A stretch of 53,585 nt of DNA, from NCBI GenBank assembly GCA_902517315.1, contig CABYBP010000005.1, positions 1 to 53,585 on the forward strand. Direction: 5' to 3'. Of this stretch, positions 25,924-36,801 are shown piece by piece. This stretch comes from an uncultured Alphaproteobacteria bacterium. GTDB taxonomy: Bacteria > Pseudomonadota > Alphaproteobacteria > HIMB59 > GCA-002718135. Each line of letters begins with the position of its first letter. The stretch's first letter is position 1. The notes under the pieces are model-generated. The model was not told the DNA's origin, did no database searches, and saw only the letters and a program-made list of their open reading frames with translations. Both the position numbers and the translations under genes were made by a program.

Positions 25924-26061
25924 GCCGGACTCTAAAACTAGTTTGTACCTTGGCAGACACCTCTCTAGAATAAGAAACTCAACTAATTATCAAACGGCGG
26001 GTAAGATAATTAAAAATTCTTGGCGTTCCTCCGAAGCTAAGAAACGAGTATTATCCGGCTT
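25922..26061. ncRNA. Candidate structured RNA, about 140 nt, upstream of sdhC
   Basis: An island of higher G/C. An 8-bp closing stem pairs AGGCCGGA (25922-25929) with TCCGGCTT (26054-26061), extended by CTC (25930-25932) with GAG (26046-26048) across a 5-nt bulge. Inside are hairpin A, TAATTATC (25984-25991) with GATAATTA (26005-26012), 13-nt loop holding CGGCGGG; and hairpin B, 26017-26043, 11 bp with one bulged G and a CTCC loop. AGTTT (25940-25944) can pair with AAACT (25975-25979). Strand is not proven: plus exposes CCTCC, minus has a weak upstream promoter (TTGAAT, 17 bp, TAGTTT). It matches none of tRNA, 4.5S, RNase P or the riboswitches I know; 6S RNA is possible but unsupported by motif. 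Confidence 0.5.
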
Positions 26062-26247
26062 ATTTAAACTAATATCTATCGATCCAAAATTCAAGATTTT
26101 TAGTCAAATTTGGAAATAAAGTGGGGAATTTTTCTAAGTTTTGCTCTATTTTTATCAACATTCTAAGATATATCTATCATAATATTAGATAAAAACTTTA
26201 ATTTTTGAATTTTTTGAGAAAAAATATAATCATATATTACTTATTCT
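26062..26247 (+). promoter_or_regulatory. sdhC upstream region with candidate promoter
   Basis: This completes the only gap above 300 bp (25924-26247). No ORF of note. A consensus -10 TATAAT is at 26225-26230 with only a T-rich -35 zone before it. Transcription from it would start about 10 nt before the sdhC ATG and there is no Shine-Dalgarno, so the sdh mRNA may be nearly leaderless. An inverted repeat TATCTA (26171-26176) and TAGATA (26186-26191) upstream may be an operator. A second weak repeat, CCAAA with TTTGG, brackets 26083-26114. Confidence 0.4.
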
Positions 26248-26628
26248 ATGTCTAACAAATTTGAAAATAGGCCGTTATCACCACATTTATCAATCCACAA
26301 AAAGGTTTTAACTGCTGTTTTTTCGATATTTCATAGAATTACAGGAATAGGCCTTAGTATTGGAGCTATACTTATATCAATGTGGTTCATCCTAATTAGT
26401 TTAGGGCCTAGTTACTTTGCTTATTTCCAAATGATCTCTTCAAGCATATTTTTTAAATTAATATTGATACTTTGGTCATTTGGCATTTTTTATCATCTAT
26501 TTAATGGAATAAGAAAATTATATTGGTCCTTTGGCATAGGAATGGATTTGAGAAGTGTTTATGGTTCAGGCTACGTAGTTATATTCTTGACATTTTTATC
26601 TACAATAACGGTTTGGCTCTTTGCATGA
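26248..26628 (+). CDS. sdhC: Succinate dehydrogenase cytochrome b556 subunit
   Basis: Membrane anchor subunit of complex II that binds heme b and quinone. 126 residues with three hydrophobic helices. FHRITGIGLSIG (28-39) is the family quinone-site motif (Ser/Arg region), and FYHLFNGIRKLYWSFGIG (81-98) carries the likely heme ligand His83. RPLSPHLSIH near the N-terminus is typical. sdhD overlaps its stop (ATGA at 26625-26628). First gene of the TCA block. Confidence 0.95.
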   Translation: MSNKFENRPLSPHLSIHKKVLTAVFSIFHRITGIGLSIGAILISMWFILISLGPSYFAYFQMISSSIFFKLILILWSFGIFYHLFNGIRKLYWSFGIGMDLRSVYGSGYVVIFLTFLSTITVWLFA

Positions 26629-26954
26629 AAAATTATGCTTTAAAGTGGATTGTAAAAAGAATAACTGCTTCAATCTTAATTCCTTTAACATTCTGGTTTA
26701 TTTATATTTCAATTTCTTTATCTAAAATGGAATATGATGAAACTGTTATTTTTTTTAGTTCCTATTTTAATAGTTTCTTGTTTTATGTAATGATGATTTC
26801 TATGCTAATACACTCAAGGCTGGGACTTCAAACAATTTTAGAAGATTATGTCACATCGAAAAAAACATTAAAAATAAGTAAATTAACCATAGATTATTTG
26901 ACATATTCTTTAATGTTTCTAATAACCTTGTTTGTAATTAAAATGATATATTAA
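26625..26954 (+). CDS. sdhD: Succinate dehydrogenase membrane anchor subunit
   Basis: 109 residues from ATG 26625, which overlaps the sdhC TGA. The same frame is open further upstream but only within sdhC. It begins [18 protein letters not shown]; three hydrophobic segments follow ([35 protein letters not shown] and [18 protein letters not shown]), with [13 protein letters not shown] matching the family's H.rlGlq.iieDYv block, although a Ser replaces the usual His region partner. The divergence is normal for SdhD. sdhA begins on its stop (TAATG). Confidence 0.9.
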   Translation: MKNYALKWIVKRITASILIPLTFWFIYISISLSKMEYDETVIFFSSYFNSFLFYVMMISMLIHSRLGLQTILEDYVTSKKTLKISKLTIDYLTYSLMFLITLFVIKMIY

Positions 26955-28747
26955 TGACTAAATCTTATGAAATAATTGATCATCATTATGATGTAGTTGT
27001 AATTGGTGCTGGTGGATCCGGTTTACGTGCAACTCTAGGCTGTGCTGAATCAGGTCTTAAAACTGCATGTATTTCCAAAGTTTTTCCAACAAGAAGTCAC
27101 ACAGTTGCTGCTCAAGGTGGTATTGGAGCTGCCCTTGGTAACATGGGTGAAGATAACTGGAAATGGCATATGTACGATACAGTTAAAGGCTCTGATTGGT
27201 TGGGTGATCAGGATGCAATTGAATATTTATGTTCAAAAGCACCTCAAGCTGTTATTGAATTAGAAGAATATGGAATGCCTTTTAGTAGGACTGACGATGG
27301 TAAAATCTATCAAAGACCATTTGGAGGACATTTAACAAATAATGGTGAAGGAGCTCCTGCTATGAGGGCTTGTGCAGCAGCAGACAGAACAGGACACGCA
27401 TTACTTCATACCTTATATCAACAATCTCTTAAAAACGAAGTTGAGTTCTTTATTGAATACTTCGTTTTAGATCTAATTTCAGATACAGATGGCAACTGCA
27501 TAGGCGTAGTGGCATGGTGCCTAGAAGATGGATCTATTCATAGATTTTTATCACACCAAACAATTCTAGCAACAGGCGGATATGGACGAGCATATTTTTC
27601 TTCAACAAGTGCTCACATATGTACTGGTGATGGAAGTGCTATGGCTCTTAGAAAAAACCTTCCATTATCAGATATGGAATTTATTCAATTTCATCCAACA
27701 GGTGTATACGGTGCGGGAGTCTTAATTACTGAAGGAGCTAGAGGTGAAGGAGGTTATCTTACAAACAGTGATGGTGAAAGGTTTATGGAACGTTATGCGC
27801 CTAATGCTAAAGATTTAGCATCAAGAGATGTTATTAGTAGAGCCATGACTATAGAAATAAATGAAAATAGAGGCTGTGGGGATAATGCAGATCATGTCCT
27901 TTTACACTTGGAGCATATTGATGCAGAGACACTTCATAAAAGATTGCCAGGTATCTCTGAAACAGCAAAGATTTTTGCCGATGTAGACTTAACAAAAAAA
28001 CCTATACCGGTATTACCTACAGTTCACTATAATATGGGAGGTATTCCAACTAATTATAGAACAGAAGTACTTAATCCAACAAACAAAAATCCTGATAATA
28101 TTTCCGAAGGTTTGTTAGCAGTAGGGGAAGCAGCATGTGTTTCAGTACATGGAGCAAATAGACTTGGAACTAACTCTTTAATTGATCTTGTTGTTTTTGG
28201 AAAGGCTGCTAGCGAAACATGTGCAGAAAAAGTTAAACCACATTCAAAAAAAATTGAAATTAGTAAGTCCGCTAGTGATGAAATATTAGACAGATTTAAC
28301 AATATCAGATTTAGCAAAGGTGATTCGACGACTGGAGAACTGAGAACTTCTATGCAGCATATTATGCAAAAAAAATGTGCAGTATTTAGAACTCATGATT
28401 TAATTTCTAAAGGTATAGAAGAATACCAAGAAGTTGAAAGCTCAATGGATAACATTGATATTAAAGATAAATCACTAATATTTAACACTGATTTAGTTGA
28501 AGCTTTAGAATTACACAATTTAATGGCACAATCAAAAGTAACTCTTCATTCTGCATTAAACAGAACTGAAAGCAGAGGTGCGCATGCACGTGAAGATTAT
28601 AAGGAGAGAAATGATAATGACTGGCTTGTTCATTCTCTAGCTTGGTTAAATAATAATGGTGATGTTAAAATGGGCTCTAGATCAGTTCACATGAATACTC
28701 TAACTAATCATGTACAACCTATACCTCCTAAAAAAAGAGTTTACTAA
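26954..28747 (+). CDS. sdhA: Succinate dehydrogenase flavoprotein subunit
   Basis: Catalytic subunit oxidising succinate to fumarate with covalently bound FAD. 597 residues. FAD-binding [13 protein letters not shown] (14-26), [17 protein letters not shown] with the flavin-linking His49, [22 protein letters not shown], the active-site [11 protein letters not shown] region, and the [16 protein letters not shown]-terminal block. TAATG overlap with sdhD and sdhB. Normal in every respect. Confidence 0.98.
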   Translation: MTKSYEIIDHHYDVVVIGAGGSGLRATLGCAESGLKTACISKVFPTRSHTVAAQGGIGAALGNMGEDNWKWHMYDTVKGSDWLGDQDAIEYLCSKAPQAVIELEEYGMPFSRTDDGKIYQRPFGGHLTNNGEGAPAMRACAAADRTGHALLHTLYQQSLKNEVEFFIEYFVLDLISDTDGNCIGVVAWCLEDGSIHRFLSHQTILATGGYGRAYFSSTSAHICTGDGSAMALRKNLPLSDMEFIQFHPTGVYGAGVLITEGARGEGGYLTNSDGERFMERYAPNAKDLASRDVISRAMTIEINENRGCGDNADHVLLHLEHIDAETLHKRLPGISETAKIFADVDLTKKPIPVLPTVHYNMGGIPTNYRTEVLNPTNKNPDNISEGLLAVGEAACVSVHGANRLGTNSLIDLVVFGKAASETCAEKVKPHSKKIEISKSASDEILDRFNNIRFSKGDSTTGELRTSMQHIMQKKCAVFRTHDLISKGIEEYQEVESSMDNIDIKDKSLIFNTDLVEALELHNLMAQSKVTLHSALNRTESRGAHAREDYKERNDNDWLVHSLAWLNNNGDVKMGSRSVHMNTLTNHVQPIPPKKRVY

Positions 28748-29541
28748 TGGTTGAGTTTTCTCTTCCAGCTAATTCAAAAGTTACAACTGGTATTACATAT
28801 AAAGCTAAGGAACCACGCGAGTCACCTAAAAATTTAGTAATCTATAGGTGGAATCCTGAAGAAAAAAAGAATCCTAGATTAGACACTTATGAAATTGATC
28901 AAAGTAAGTGTGGTCCAATGGTTTTGGATGGGTTAATGAAAATTAAAAATGAAATTGATCCATCCTTGACTTTTAGAAGATCTTGTCGGGAAGGCGTGTG
29001 CGGATCCTGTGCAATGAATATAGACGGTGTAAATACACTAGCGTGTTTAAAGAGCATGTCTGATGTAAAAAAAGAAATTAAAATATATCCATTACCTCAT
29101 ATGCGTGTTGTAAAAGATTTGGTTCCTGATTTGAGCAAAGCATATGAGCAATTGGCTTCAATAAAACCATGGTTAAAAAGATCAAATAATGATTTAACTA
29201 CTGATGAAAATAAAAATGAAGAAAAAAAACAAACACCTAAAGAAAGAGAAAAACTTGATGGTAAATGGGAGTGTGTGTTATGTTTTTGCTGTACCACTTC
29301 TTGTCCAAGCTACTGGTGGAATGGAGACGAATATTTAGGTCCAGCGGTCCTTCTACAAGCAGCAAGATGGGTAAATGATTCTAGAGACTCAGAAAGAAAG
29401 GAAAGATTAAAAGCAATTAATGATTCATTGAAACTTTATAGGTGTCATTCAATAATGAATTGTACAAGATCTTGTCCCAAGGGTTTAAACCCGGCTAAAG
29501 AAATTGCCGGACTTAAAAAGGCTATTGTTACTGAATTATAA
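28747..29541 (+). CDS. sdhB: Succinate dehydrogenase iron-sulfur subunit
   Basis: Carries electrons from FAD to quinone through three clusters. 264 residues. [2Fe-2S] cysteines in [21 protein letters not shown], [4Fe-4S] in [16 protein letters not shown], and [3Fe-4S] in [21 protein letters not shown]. The linker between the domains ([19 protein letters not shown]) is more charged than usual. It overlaps sdhA; mdh follows after 18 bp. Confidence 0.97.
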   Translation: MVEFSLPANSKVTTGITYKAKEPRESPKNLVIYRWNPEEKKNPRLDTYEIDQSKCGPMVLDGLMKIKNEIDPSLTFRRSCREGVCGSCAMNIDGVNTLACLKSMSDVKKEIKIYPLPHMRVVKDLVPDLSKAYEQLASIKPWLKRSNNDLTTDENKNEEKKQTPKEREKLDGKWECVLCFCCTTSCPSYWWNGDEYLGPAVLLQAARWVNDSRDSERKERLKAINDSLKLYRCHSIMNCTRSCPKGLNPAKEIAGLKKAIVTEL

Positions 29542-29559
29542 TTAAACTATAAAACTTAA

Positions 29560-30522
<963 letters not shown>

Positions 30523-30563
30523 TTGTATTTTTCATCTAATCTAATTATTACCTTTTTATCAAA

Positions 30564-31748
30564 ATGAATTTGCATGAATATCAAGCTAAAGATCTACTAA
30601 GAAAGTACAATCTACCTATACTTGAAGGTAAAAGTTACTTAGAAAATGTTGACAATTTAGGAAGAGATTTACAAAAGATAAAAGGACCGCCATGGGTTAT
30701 TAAATCACAGATACATGCTGGAGGAAGAGGAGCAGGTACATTTTTAAAACCATTTAATACAAAAGGCGGAGTACAAATAACAGAATCAATTGATGATGCA
30801 CAAAAAATTGCAAAAGGAATGATGGGCAACACTTTGATTACAAAACAAACAGGTAATGAAGGAAAGTTAGTAAATAGGATCTACTTGGAAGCTGGGTGTG
30901 AAATTGATAGGGAATATTATTTAAGTATCCTTCTTGATAGGAATCAATCAAAATTAATGATGATGGTATCTGATGCTGGTGGTGTAGATATAGAAGATGT
31001 AGCTGAAAAAACACCAGAAAGAATTCAATATGTCTATTTCGATAACTTAGAAGATTTTAAAATTAGTGATAGTCTTCAAATTAAATTAAATTTTTCTATT
31101 AATGAGTTTAACCAATTTAAAGAAATTGTTTCAAGCTTATGTAAGGCCTATGTAGAAATAGATGCTTCTCTAATTGAAATTAATCCCCTTGTTGTGACAA
31201 AAGAAGGAAAACTAATTCTTTTAGATGCTAAAATTAACATTGATGATAATGCTCTTTACAGACAAGCTGAAATTGAAAAATTAAAAGATGCTTCAGAAGA
31301 AAATGATTTAGAGCTTGAAGCTTCTGAACACGATATGGTTTACATTAAGCTTGATGGAAAAATAGGCTGTATGGTTAATGGAGCCGGGCTAGCAATGGCA
31401 ACTATGGATATTATTAAACAATTTGGAATGGAGCCAGCCAATTTTTTAGATTTAGGAGGTACAGCAAATAAAGAAAGAGCCATTAAAGCTTTTAAGATAA
31501 TTCAATCTGATAAAAATGTGAAATCAGTCTTCATAAATATTTTTGGAGGAATTATCCATTGTGATATGATTGCTAATGGCATCATCGATGCCATTAAAGA
31601 ATTAGATTTTAAACTTCCTGTTGTTGTACGTTTTCAAGGAACAAATTCTAAAGAAGGAAAAGATATTATAAATAATTCATCATTAGGATTAATTTCAATT
31701 GATGATTTTTCAAATGCAGCTCAAAAAGCAGTTGAGTTATCAGAATAA
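30564..31748 (+). CDS. sucC: Succinyl-CoA synthetase, beta subunit
   Basis: ATP-grasp subunit that couples succinyl-CoA cleavage to nucleoside triphosphate formation. 394 residues. [18 protein letters not shown] (1-18), [12 protein letters not shown] (nucleotide loop), [20 protein letters not shown], the [21 protein letters not shown] block and [21 protein letters not shown] overlap with sucD shows translational coupling with its partner. Confidence 0.97.
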   Translation: MNLHEYQAKDLLRKYNLPILEGKSYLENVDNLGRDLQKIKGPPWVIKSQIHAGGRGAGTFLKPFNTKGGVQITESIDDAQKIAKGMMGNTLITKQTGNEGKLVNRIYLEAGCEIDREYYLSILLDRNQSKLMMMVSDAGGVDIEDVAEKTPERIQYVYFDNLEDFKISDSLQIKLNFSINEFNQFKEIVSSLCKAYVEIDASLIEINPLVVTKEGKLILLDAKINIDDNALYRQAEIEKLKDASEENDLELEASEHDMVYIKLDGKIGCMVNGAGLAMATMDIIKQFGMEPANFLDLGGTANKERAIKAFKIIQSDKNVKSVFINIFGGIIHCDMIANGIIDAIKELDFKLPVVVRFQGTNSKEGKDIINNSSLGLISIDDFSNAAQKAVELSE

Positions 31749-32632
31749 TGTCAATTTTAGTTGATAAAAACACTAGACTTATTTGCCAAGGCTTTACCGG
31801 TTCACAAGGAACATATCATTCTGAACAAGCTATAGCATATGGCACAAACCTTGTTGGTGGTGTCACGCCTGGCAAAGGAGGGCAGACTCATTTAAATTTA
31901 CCTGTGTTTAATACTGTTGCCGATGCAATCAAACAAACTGAAGCCAACGCAACAGTTATTTACGTTCCTGCTAAGTTTGCTGCTAAAGCAATCCACGAAG
32001 CTTTAGATGCAAATATTGAATTAATTGTTTGTATTACTGAAGGTATTCCTGTCTTAGATATGATTGATATAAAAAAAAGAATTATTAACAATCACACATA
32101 TTTAATAGGACCTAACTGTCCAGGACTAATTACTCCTTCTGAATGCAAAATTGGAATTATGCCTGGCTTCATCCATAAAAAAGGTAAGATAGGTATAGTG
32201 AGTAGATCAGGAACATTAACCTATGAAGCTGTTGCACAAACCACAGAGGTAGGATTAGGTCAATCAACATGTATTGGTATTGGTGGAGATCCAATACACG
32301 GAATGGATTTTGTAGATTGTATAAAGTTATTTTTAGAAGATGATGAGACCGAAGGCATTTTAATGATTGGTGAAATTGGTGGTGATGAAGAAGAAAACGC
32401 AGCAGAATTTATTTCAAATTCAAAATTAAAAAAACCTGTTTCAGCATTTATAGCTGGACAATCGGCACCTAAAGGCAAGCGTATGGGTCATGCAGGCGCT
32501 ATTGTTTCAGGCTCAAAAGGCACTGCACATTCCAAGATTGAATCTTTAGAAAATGCTGGAGTTTTGGTATCAAAATCACCAGCCTCATTGGGAAAAACAA
32601 TGAAATTAGCAATGCAAAATGTTAATAATTAG
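31748..32632 (+). CDS. sucD: Succinyl-CoA synthetase, alpha subunit
   Basis: CoA-binding subunit carrying the phosphohistidine. 294 residues. [19 protein letters not shown] (11-29), [38 protein letters not shown], and [13 protein letters not shown] with the phosphorylated His248. It overlaps sucC; sucA begins 51 bp later. Confidence 0.98.
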   Translation: MSILVDKNTRLICQGFTGSQGTYHSEQAIAYGTNLVGGVTPGKGGQTHLNLPVFNTVADAIKQTEANATVIYVPAKFAAKAIHEALDANIELIVCITEGIPVLDMIDIKKRIINNHTYLIGPNCPGLITPSECKIGIMPGFIHKKGKIGIVSRSGTLTYEAVAQTTEVGLGQSTCIGIGGDPIHGMDFVDCIKLFLEDDETEGILMIGEIGGDEEENAAEFISNSKLKKPVSAFIAGQSAPKGKRMGHAGAIVSGSKGTAHSKIESLENAGVLVSKSPASLGKTMKLAMQNVNN

Positions 32633-32683
32633 TTTCTATAAGTATGATTGTTATGCGAAATTGTTTTAGTTTAATAGAAATCT

Positions 32684-35587
32684 ATGAATGATACTTTCTT
32701 AAATAGTGCTAATGCGCCATATGTAGCCGAACTGTATTCTAAATTTAGAAATGATCCTGAAAGTGTGGACACAACTTGGAAAGATTTTTTTAATAATTTA
32801 AATGAAGATGAGTACTCCGTTCTTAAAGATTTCGGAGGACCTAAATGGAAAGAACGTCCATCAAATATAATAGATAAGAATTACATAACTAAGGTTATAA
32901 AATCAAATGCGAATTACAATTCTGAAGAATTTAGAATTTTAACCTTAGATTCAATTAGAGCATTAAGATTAATTAGAGCTTTTAGAATTAATGGACATTT
33001 AATTGCTGATCTCGACCCTTTAGGAATATCTGAAAGAGAATATCCTCAAGAATTAGATTATAGAAGTTATGGTTTTAATGAATCAGATTTAGAAAAAGAA
33101 ATATTTATTGATGGAAGTTTGGGTTTAGAAAAAGGTAAATTAAAAACCATTATAAAAATACTAAAAGAAACATACTCTGCTTCTATTGGTGTCGAATTTT
33201 TACATATACAACAAGCCGATCAAAAACAATGGGTGCAGGAAAGAATTGAAGAAGTAAGAAATAAAACAAATTTTACAAATGAAGGAAAAAAAGCAATCTA
33301 TAAAAGATTAGTTGAATCAGAACTGTTCGAACAGTTTTTAGATAAAAAGTTTTTAGGCACAAAGCGATATGGTATCGAAGGTGGTGAAGCAATGATACCA
33401 GGGATAGAGCAAATTGTTAAACAGGCATGTTTGTCTGGAATAGAAGATATAATTATTGGAACGGCTCATAGAGGAAGACTAACACTTTTATCAAGTGTTT
33501 TAGAGATGCCTTACAAAAAAATTTTAGCAAAATTTCAAGGGACTTTAAATGACCCAAATGAAGTACTTGGTTCGGGTGATGTAAAATATCATTTAGGGGT
33601 TTCTGCTGATCGTGAATTTGAAAAAAAGAAAATTCATTTATCGCTCACCTCTAACCCCTCTCATTTAGAAGCAGTTAACCCTGTTGTGGCAGGAAAAGTA
33701 AGAGCTAAACAAACTTTATCCAAAGATAAAACCACAGATAAAGTTATTGGTTTATTAATCCATGGGGATGCAGCTATAGCTGGACAAGGAGTAGTAGCTG
33801 AAACATTTGCTATGTCACAATTAAGAGGTTTTAAAACAGGTGGTACAATTCACTTTGTAATAAATAACCAGATAGGTTTTACAACGATGCCTCAATATGG
33901 AAGATCAGCACCTTATTGTACTGAAATTGCTAAAATGGTTCAGGCTCCAATATTTCATGTTAATGGCGACGATCCAGAAGCTGTAGTCCATGTTTGTAGA
34001 CTTGCAACAGAATTTAGAAATAAATTTAAAGTTGATGTTGTTGTAGATATGTTTTGCTACAGAAGATCTGGCCATAATGAAGCTGATGAACCTTCTTTTA
34101 CTCAGCCACTTATGTACAAGGCTATCAAAAAACAAATCACAACAAGAAAAAAATATGAAAAAAAATTAATTGAGAATAATACTTTTTCAGAAGAAGAATC
34201 TAAAGAAATTGTAGATTCTTTCAAAAATTTTTTAGATAAAGAATTTGAATCAACTAAAAATTATAAGCCAAATAAAGTAGATTGGTTAGAGGGAACTTGG
34301 ACAGGTTTATCTACCGCAACATTTGATGCGAGAAAGGGAAAAACTTCTGTAAAAGAGAAAACATTAATTAATGTAGCGAAAAAAATTCATACAATACCAT
34401 CAGATTTCCATGCCCATAGAAGAATAAAAAAAATTTATGGAGATAGATTAACAAGTGTAACTAAAGGAAAAGGTATCGATTGGGCTACTTCTGAAAGTTT
34501 AGCTCTAGCAACACTTCTAGATGAGGGATACGGTGTTAGAATATCTGGACAAGATGTTGGAAGAGGAACATTTAGTCATAGACACGGTGTTCTATATGAT
34601 CAGGAAAACGAAAATCGTTTTGTTCCATTAAGACACTTTCAAAACAAGCAAGGTTACTTTGAAATTGTAGATAGTTTTTTATCTGAATTTGGTGTTCTTG
34701 GTTTTGAATATGGATATTCACAAGTTGATCCTAAGACACTAGTTATATGGGAAGCGCAGTTTGGTGATTTTGTAAATGGTGCACAAATTATGATTGATCA
34801 ATTCATTAGTTCTGGTGAAAGAAAATGGTTGAGAATGTCTGGTTTAACAATGCTTCTTCCTCATGGTCATGAAGGTCAAGGCCCTGAGCATACAAGTGGA
34901 AGATTAGAGAGATTTTTACAGATGTGTGCAGAAGATAATATGCAAATTGTTAATTGCACTAATCCTGCAAATTATTTTCATGTCTTGAGAAGACAACTAC
35001 ATAGAAATTTTAGGAAACCTCTAATTATATTTACACCAAAATCTACACTTAGACACAAATCTAACGTCTCAAATATTGAAGATTATATTAATGGATCAAC
35101 TTTTCATAGAATTCTAACTGATAAAATATCAGTGAAAGAAAAAAAGAAAAAGAAAAGATTAATAATTTGTTCTGGCAAAATATATTTTGAATTAGCAGAT
35201 CATATTACTAAAAATAAAATAAACACTCTCTCCATAATTAGATTGGAGCAGATTTACCCATTTCCTTATGAAAATTTTAGAGATGAACTCAAACATTACA
35301 CGGATGCTGAAATTATCTGGGTACAAGAGGAGCCAAAAAATATGGGTGCCTGGGGCTTTGCCAAAGGTAGATTAGAAAGTGTTATCCAGGAAGCCAAGGT
35401 TAAACAAGAAAAAATATACTACGTTGGTAGAAGTCCTGCCGCCTCTCCTGCCGCTGGCTCTTTAGAAAGACACTTAAACAACCAAGAAACTATTCTAAAA
35501 ATGGCAACAGAAGATTCAATTGGCAAAATTATCAAATCTTGGGCAGGTATTTCAACAAAATTAAAGACCAATCTGCCAATTGAATAA
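32684..35587 (+). CDS. sucA: 2-oxoglutarate dehydrogenase E1 component
   Basis: Thiamine-diphosphate decarboxylase that starts the 2-oxoglutarate dehydrogenase reaction. 967 residues. N-terminal E1o segment with NAPYVAELYSKFRNDPESVD (9-28), HRGRLTLLSSVLEMPYKKIL, SNPSHLEAVNPVVAGKVRAKQ, TPP motif GDAAIAGQGVVAET through VINNQIGFTT, YRRSGHNEADEPSFTQPLMY, SGQDVGRGTFSHRHGVLYDQ, and LPHGHEGQGPEHTSGRLERFLQ. Full length. The lpd and sucB genes follow directly. Confidence 0.98.
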   Translation: MNDTFLNSANAPYVAELYSKFRNDPESVDTTWKDFFNNLNEDEYSVLKDFGGPKWKERPSNIIDKNYITKVIKSNANYNSEEFRILTLDSIRALRLIRAFRINGHLIADLDPLGISEREYPQELDYRSYGFNESDLEKEIFIDGSLGLEKGKLKTIIKILKETYSASIGVEFLHIQQADQKQWVQERIEEVRNKTNFTNEGKKAIYKRLVESELFEQFLDKKFLGTKRYGIEGGEAMIPGIEQIVKQACLSGIEDIIIGTAHRGRLTLLSSVLEMPYKKILAKFQGTLNDPNEVLGSGDVKYHLGVSADREFEKKKIHLSLTSNPSHLEAVNPVVAGKVRAKQTLSKDKTTDKVIGLLIHGDAAIAGQGVVAETFAMSQLRGFKTGGTIHFVINNQIGFTTMPQYGRSAPYCTEIAKMVQAPIFHVNGDDPEAVVHVCRLATEFRNKFKVDVVVDMFCYRRSGHNEADEPSFTQPLMYKAIKKQITTRKKYEKKLIENNTFSEEESKEIVDSFKNFLDKEFESTKNYKPNKVDWLEGTWTGLSTATFDARKGKTSVKEKTLINVAKKIHTIPSDFHAHRRIKKIYGDRLTSVTKGKGIDWATSESLALATLLDEGYGVRISGQDVGRGTFSHRHGVLYDQENENRFVPLRHFQNKQGYFEIVDSFLSEFGVLGFEYGYSQVDPKTLVIWEAQFGDFVNGAQIMIDQFISSGERKWLRMSGLTMLLPHGHEGQGPEHTSGRLERFLQMCAEDNMQIVNCTNPANYFHVLRRQLHRNFRKPLIIFTPKSTLRHKSNVSNIEDYINGSTFHRILTDKISVKEKKKKKRLIICSGKIYFELADHITKNKINTLSIIRLEQIYPFPYENFRDELKHYTDAEIIWVQEEPKNMGAWGFAKGRLESVIQEAKVKQEKIYYVGRSPAASPAAGSLERHLNNQETILKMATEDSIGKIIKSWAGISTKLKTNLPIE

Positions 35588-35618
35588 ATTGGAGTAAATG
35601 TTATTAAGCATTTAATTA

Positions 35619-36800
35619 ATGAGTACTGAATTAATAGTTCCAACACTTGGCGAGTCAATTACGGAAGCAACCGTTTCAAAATGGCTTAAGAACATAGGCG
35701 ATAATTTTGAGGCAGATGAAGCTTTAGTTGAAATTGAAACTGACAAAATTACAGTTGAAGTACCAGCGCCTCATGCTGGATCTCTAAAAGAAATAAAAGT
35801 TTTGGAAGGAACTGATGTTGAAATTGGTGGTATTTTAGGAATCTTAGATGAATCAAAAGGTAAAAAACCAACTCCAAAAAAAACTGAAATTAAAGAAGAA
35901 AAAGTAAAAGAAGAAGTAAAAGAAGTTAAGTTTGAAACAAAATCTTCTCCTGCTAAATCTTCACCATCTGCAAGAAAAATTGCTGAGGAAAATAATATAA
36001 AACTAGAAGATGTCACTTCATTACGTTCTGATGGAAGAATTAATAAAGAAGATGTAGTTTCTCATCTCTCTTCTTCAAATAAAACAACCACTAATAAAGG
36101 TGAAAGAGAAGAAGTTGTTAAAATGTCTAAAATTAGACAGACAATATCTAAACGTTTAAAGGAAGCTCAAAATACAGCAGCTATACTTACAACTTTCAAT
36201 GAAATTGATATGTCCAAAGTTATGGAAATTAGAAAATCAAAAAACCAAGAATTTCAAAGTCGGTATGAGGTCAAATTAGGTTTCATGTCATTTTTTGTAA
36301 AAGCTGTAGTAAAAAGTCTGCAAGAGTATCCAGCTGTGAATTCTGAAATTAAAGATGAAAATATAATTTATAAAAACCATTTTGATATAGGTATAGCTGT
36401 TGGAACTGAAAAAGGATTAGTCGTACCAATACTTAAAGACGCCGATCAATTGAGTTTTGGAGAAATAGAAACTAAAATTATTGGTCTTAGTACAAAAGCT
36501 AAAGATGGAACGTTAACCATGGACGATTTGACTGGTGGAACTTTTACAATTTCAAATGGTGGCGTTTATGGATCAATGCTCAGCACACCTATTATCAATA
36601 GACCTCAATCTGGTATTTTAGGGATGCATAATATCCAAAAAAGGGCAGTAGTTGTAAATGATGAAATAGTAATTAGGCCAATGATGTATGTTGCATTAAG
36701 TTATGATCATAGAATTATTGATGGAAAAGAAAGTGTTGGATTTTTAGTGAAGGTTAAAGAACTTCTAGAAGATCCATCGGAATTAGTATTAGGAATATAA
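35619..36800 (+). CDS. sucB: Dihydrolipoyllysine succinyltransferase (E2)
   Basis: Core of the 2-oxoglutarate dehydrogenase complex. 393 residues. One lipoyl domain (1-75) with the lipoylated Lys43 in [13 protein letters not shown]; a Lys/Glu-rich linker (85-110); the E3/E1-binding domain ([18 protein letters not shown], 115-155); and a catalytic acyltransferase core ending in [21 protein letters not shown] with the catalytic His-Asp pair. One lipoyl domain identifies SucB rather than AceF. lpd begins 1 bp after its stop. Confidence 0.97.
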   Translation: MSTELIVPTLGESITEATVSKWLKNIGDNFEADEALVEIETDKITVEVPAPHAGSLKEIKVLEGTDVEIGGILGILDESKGKKPTPKKTEIKEEKVKEEVKEVKFETKSSPAKSSPSARKIAEENNIKLEDVTSLRSDGRINKEDVVSHLSSSNKTTTNKGEREEVVKMSKIRQTISKRLKEAQNTAAILTTFNEIDMSKVMEIRKSKNQEFQSRYEVKLGFMSFFVKAVVKSLQEYPAVNSEIKDENIIYKNHFDIGIAVGTEKGLVVPILKDADQLSFGEIETKIIGLSTKAKDGTLTMDDLTGGTFTISNGGVYGSMLSTPIINRPQSGILGMHNIQKRAVVVNDEIVIRPMMYVALSYDHRIIDGKESVGFLVKVKELLEDPSELVLGI

Positions 36801-36801
36801 A

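Noticed and set aside
25922..26061. 4.5S SRP RNA, tmRNA, RNase P RNA, glycine or TPP riboswitch
   Set aside because: No GGAA-tetraloop domain, no tRNA-like T-arm, no RNase P P4 core and no riboswitch core motifs on either strand.
26523..26624. In-frame extension of sdhD into sdhC
   Set aside because: The ATG at 26625 overlaps the sdhC stop as ATGA and gives the family length; the extension is only the alternate frame of sdhC.
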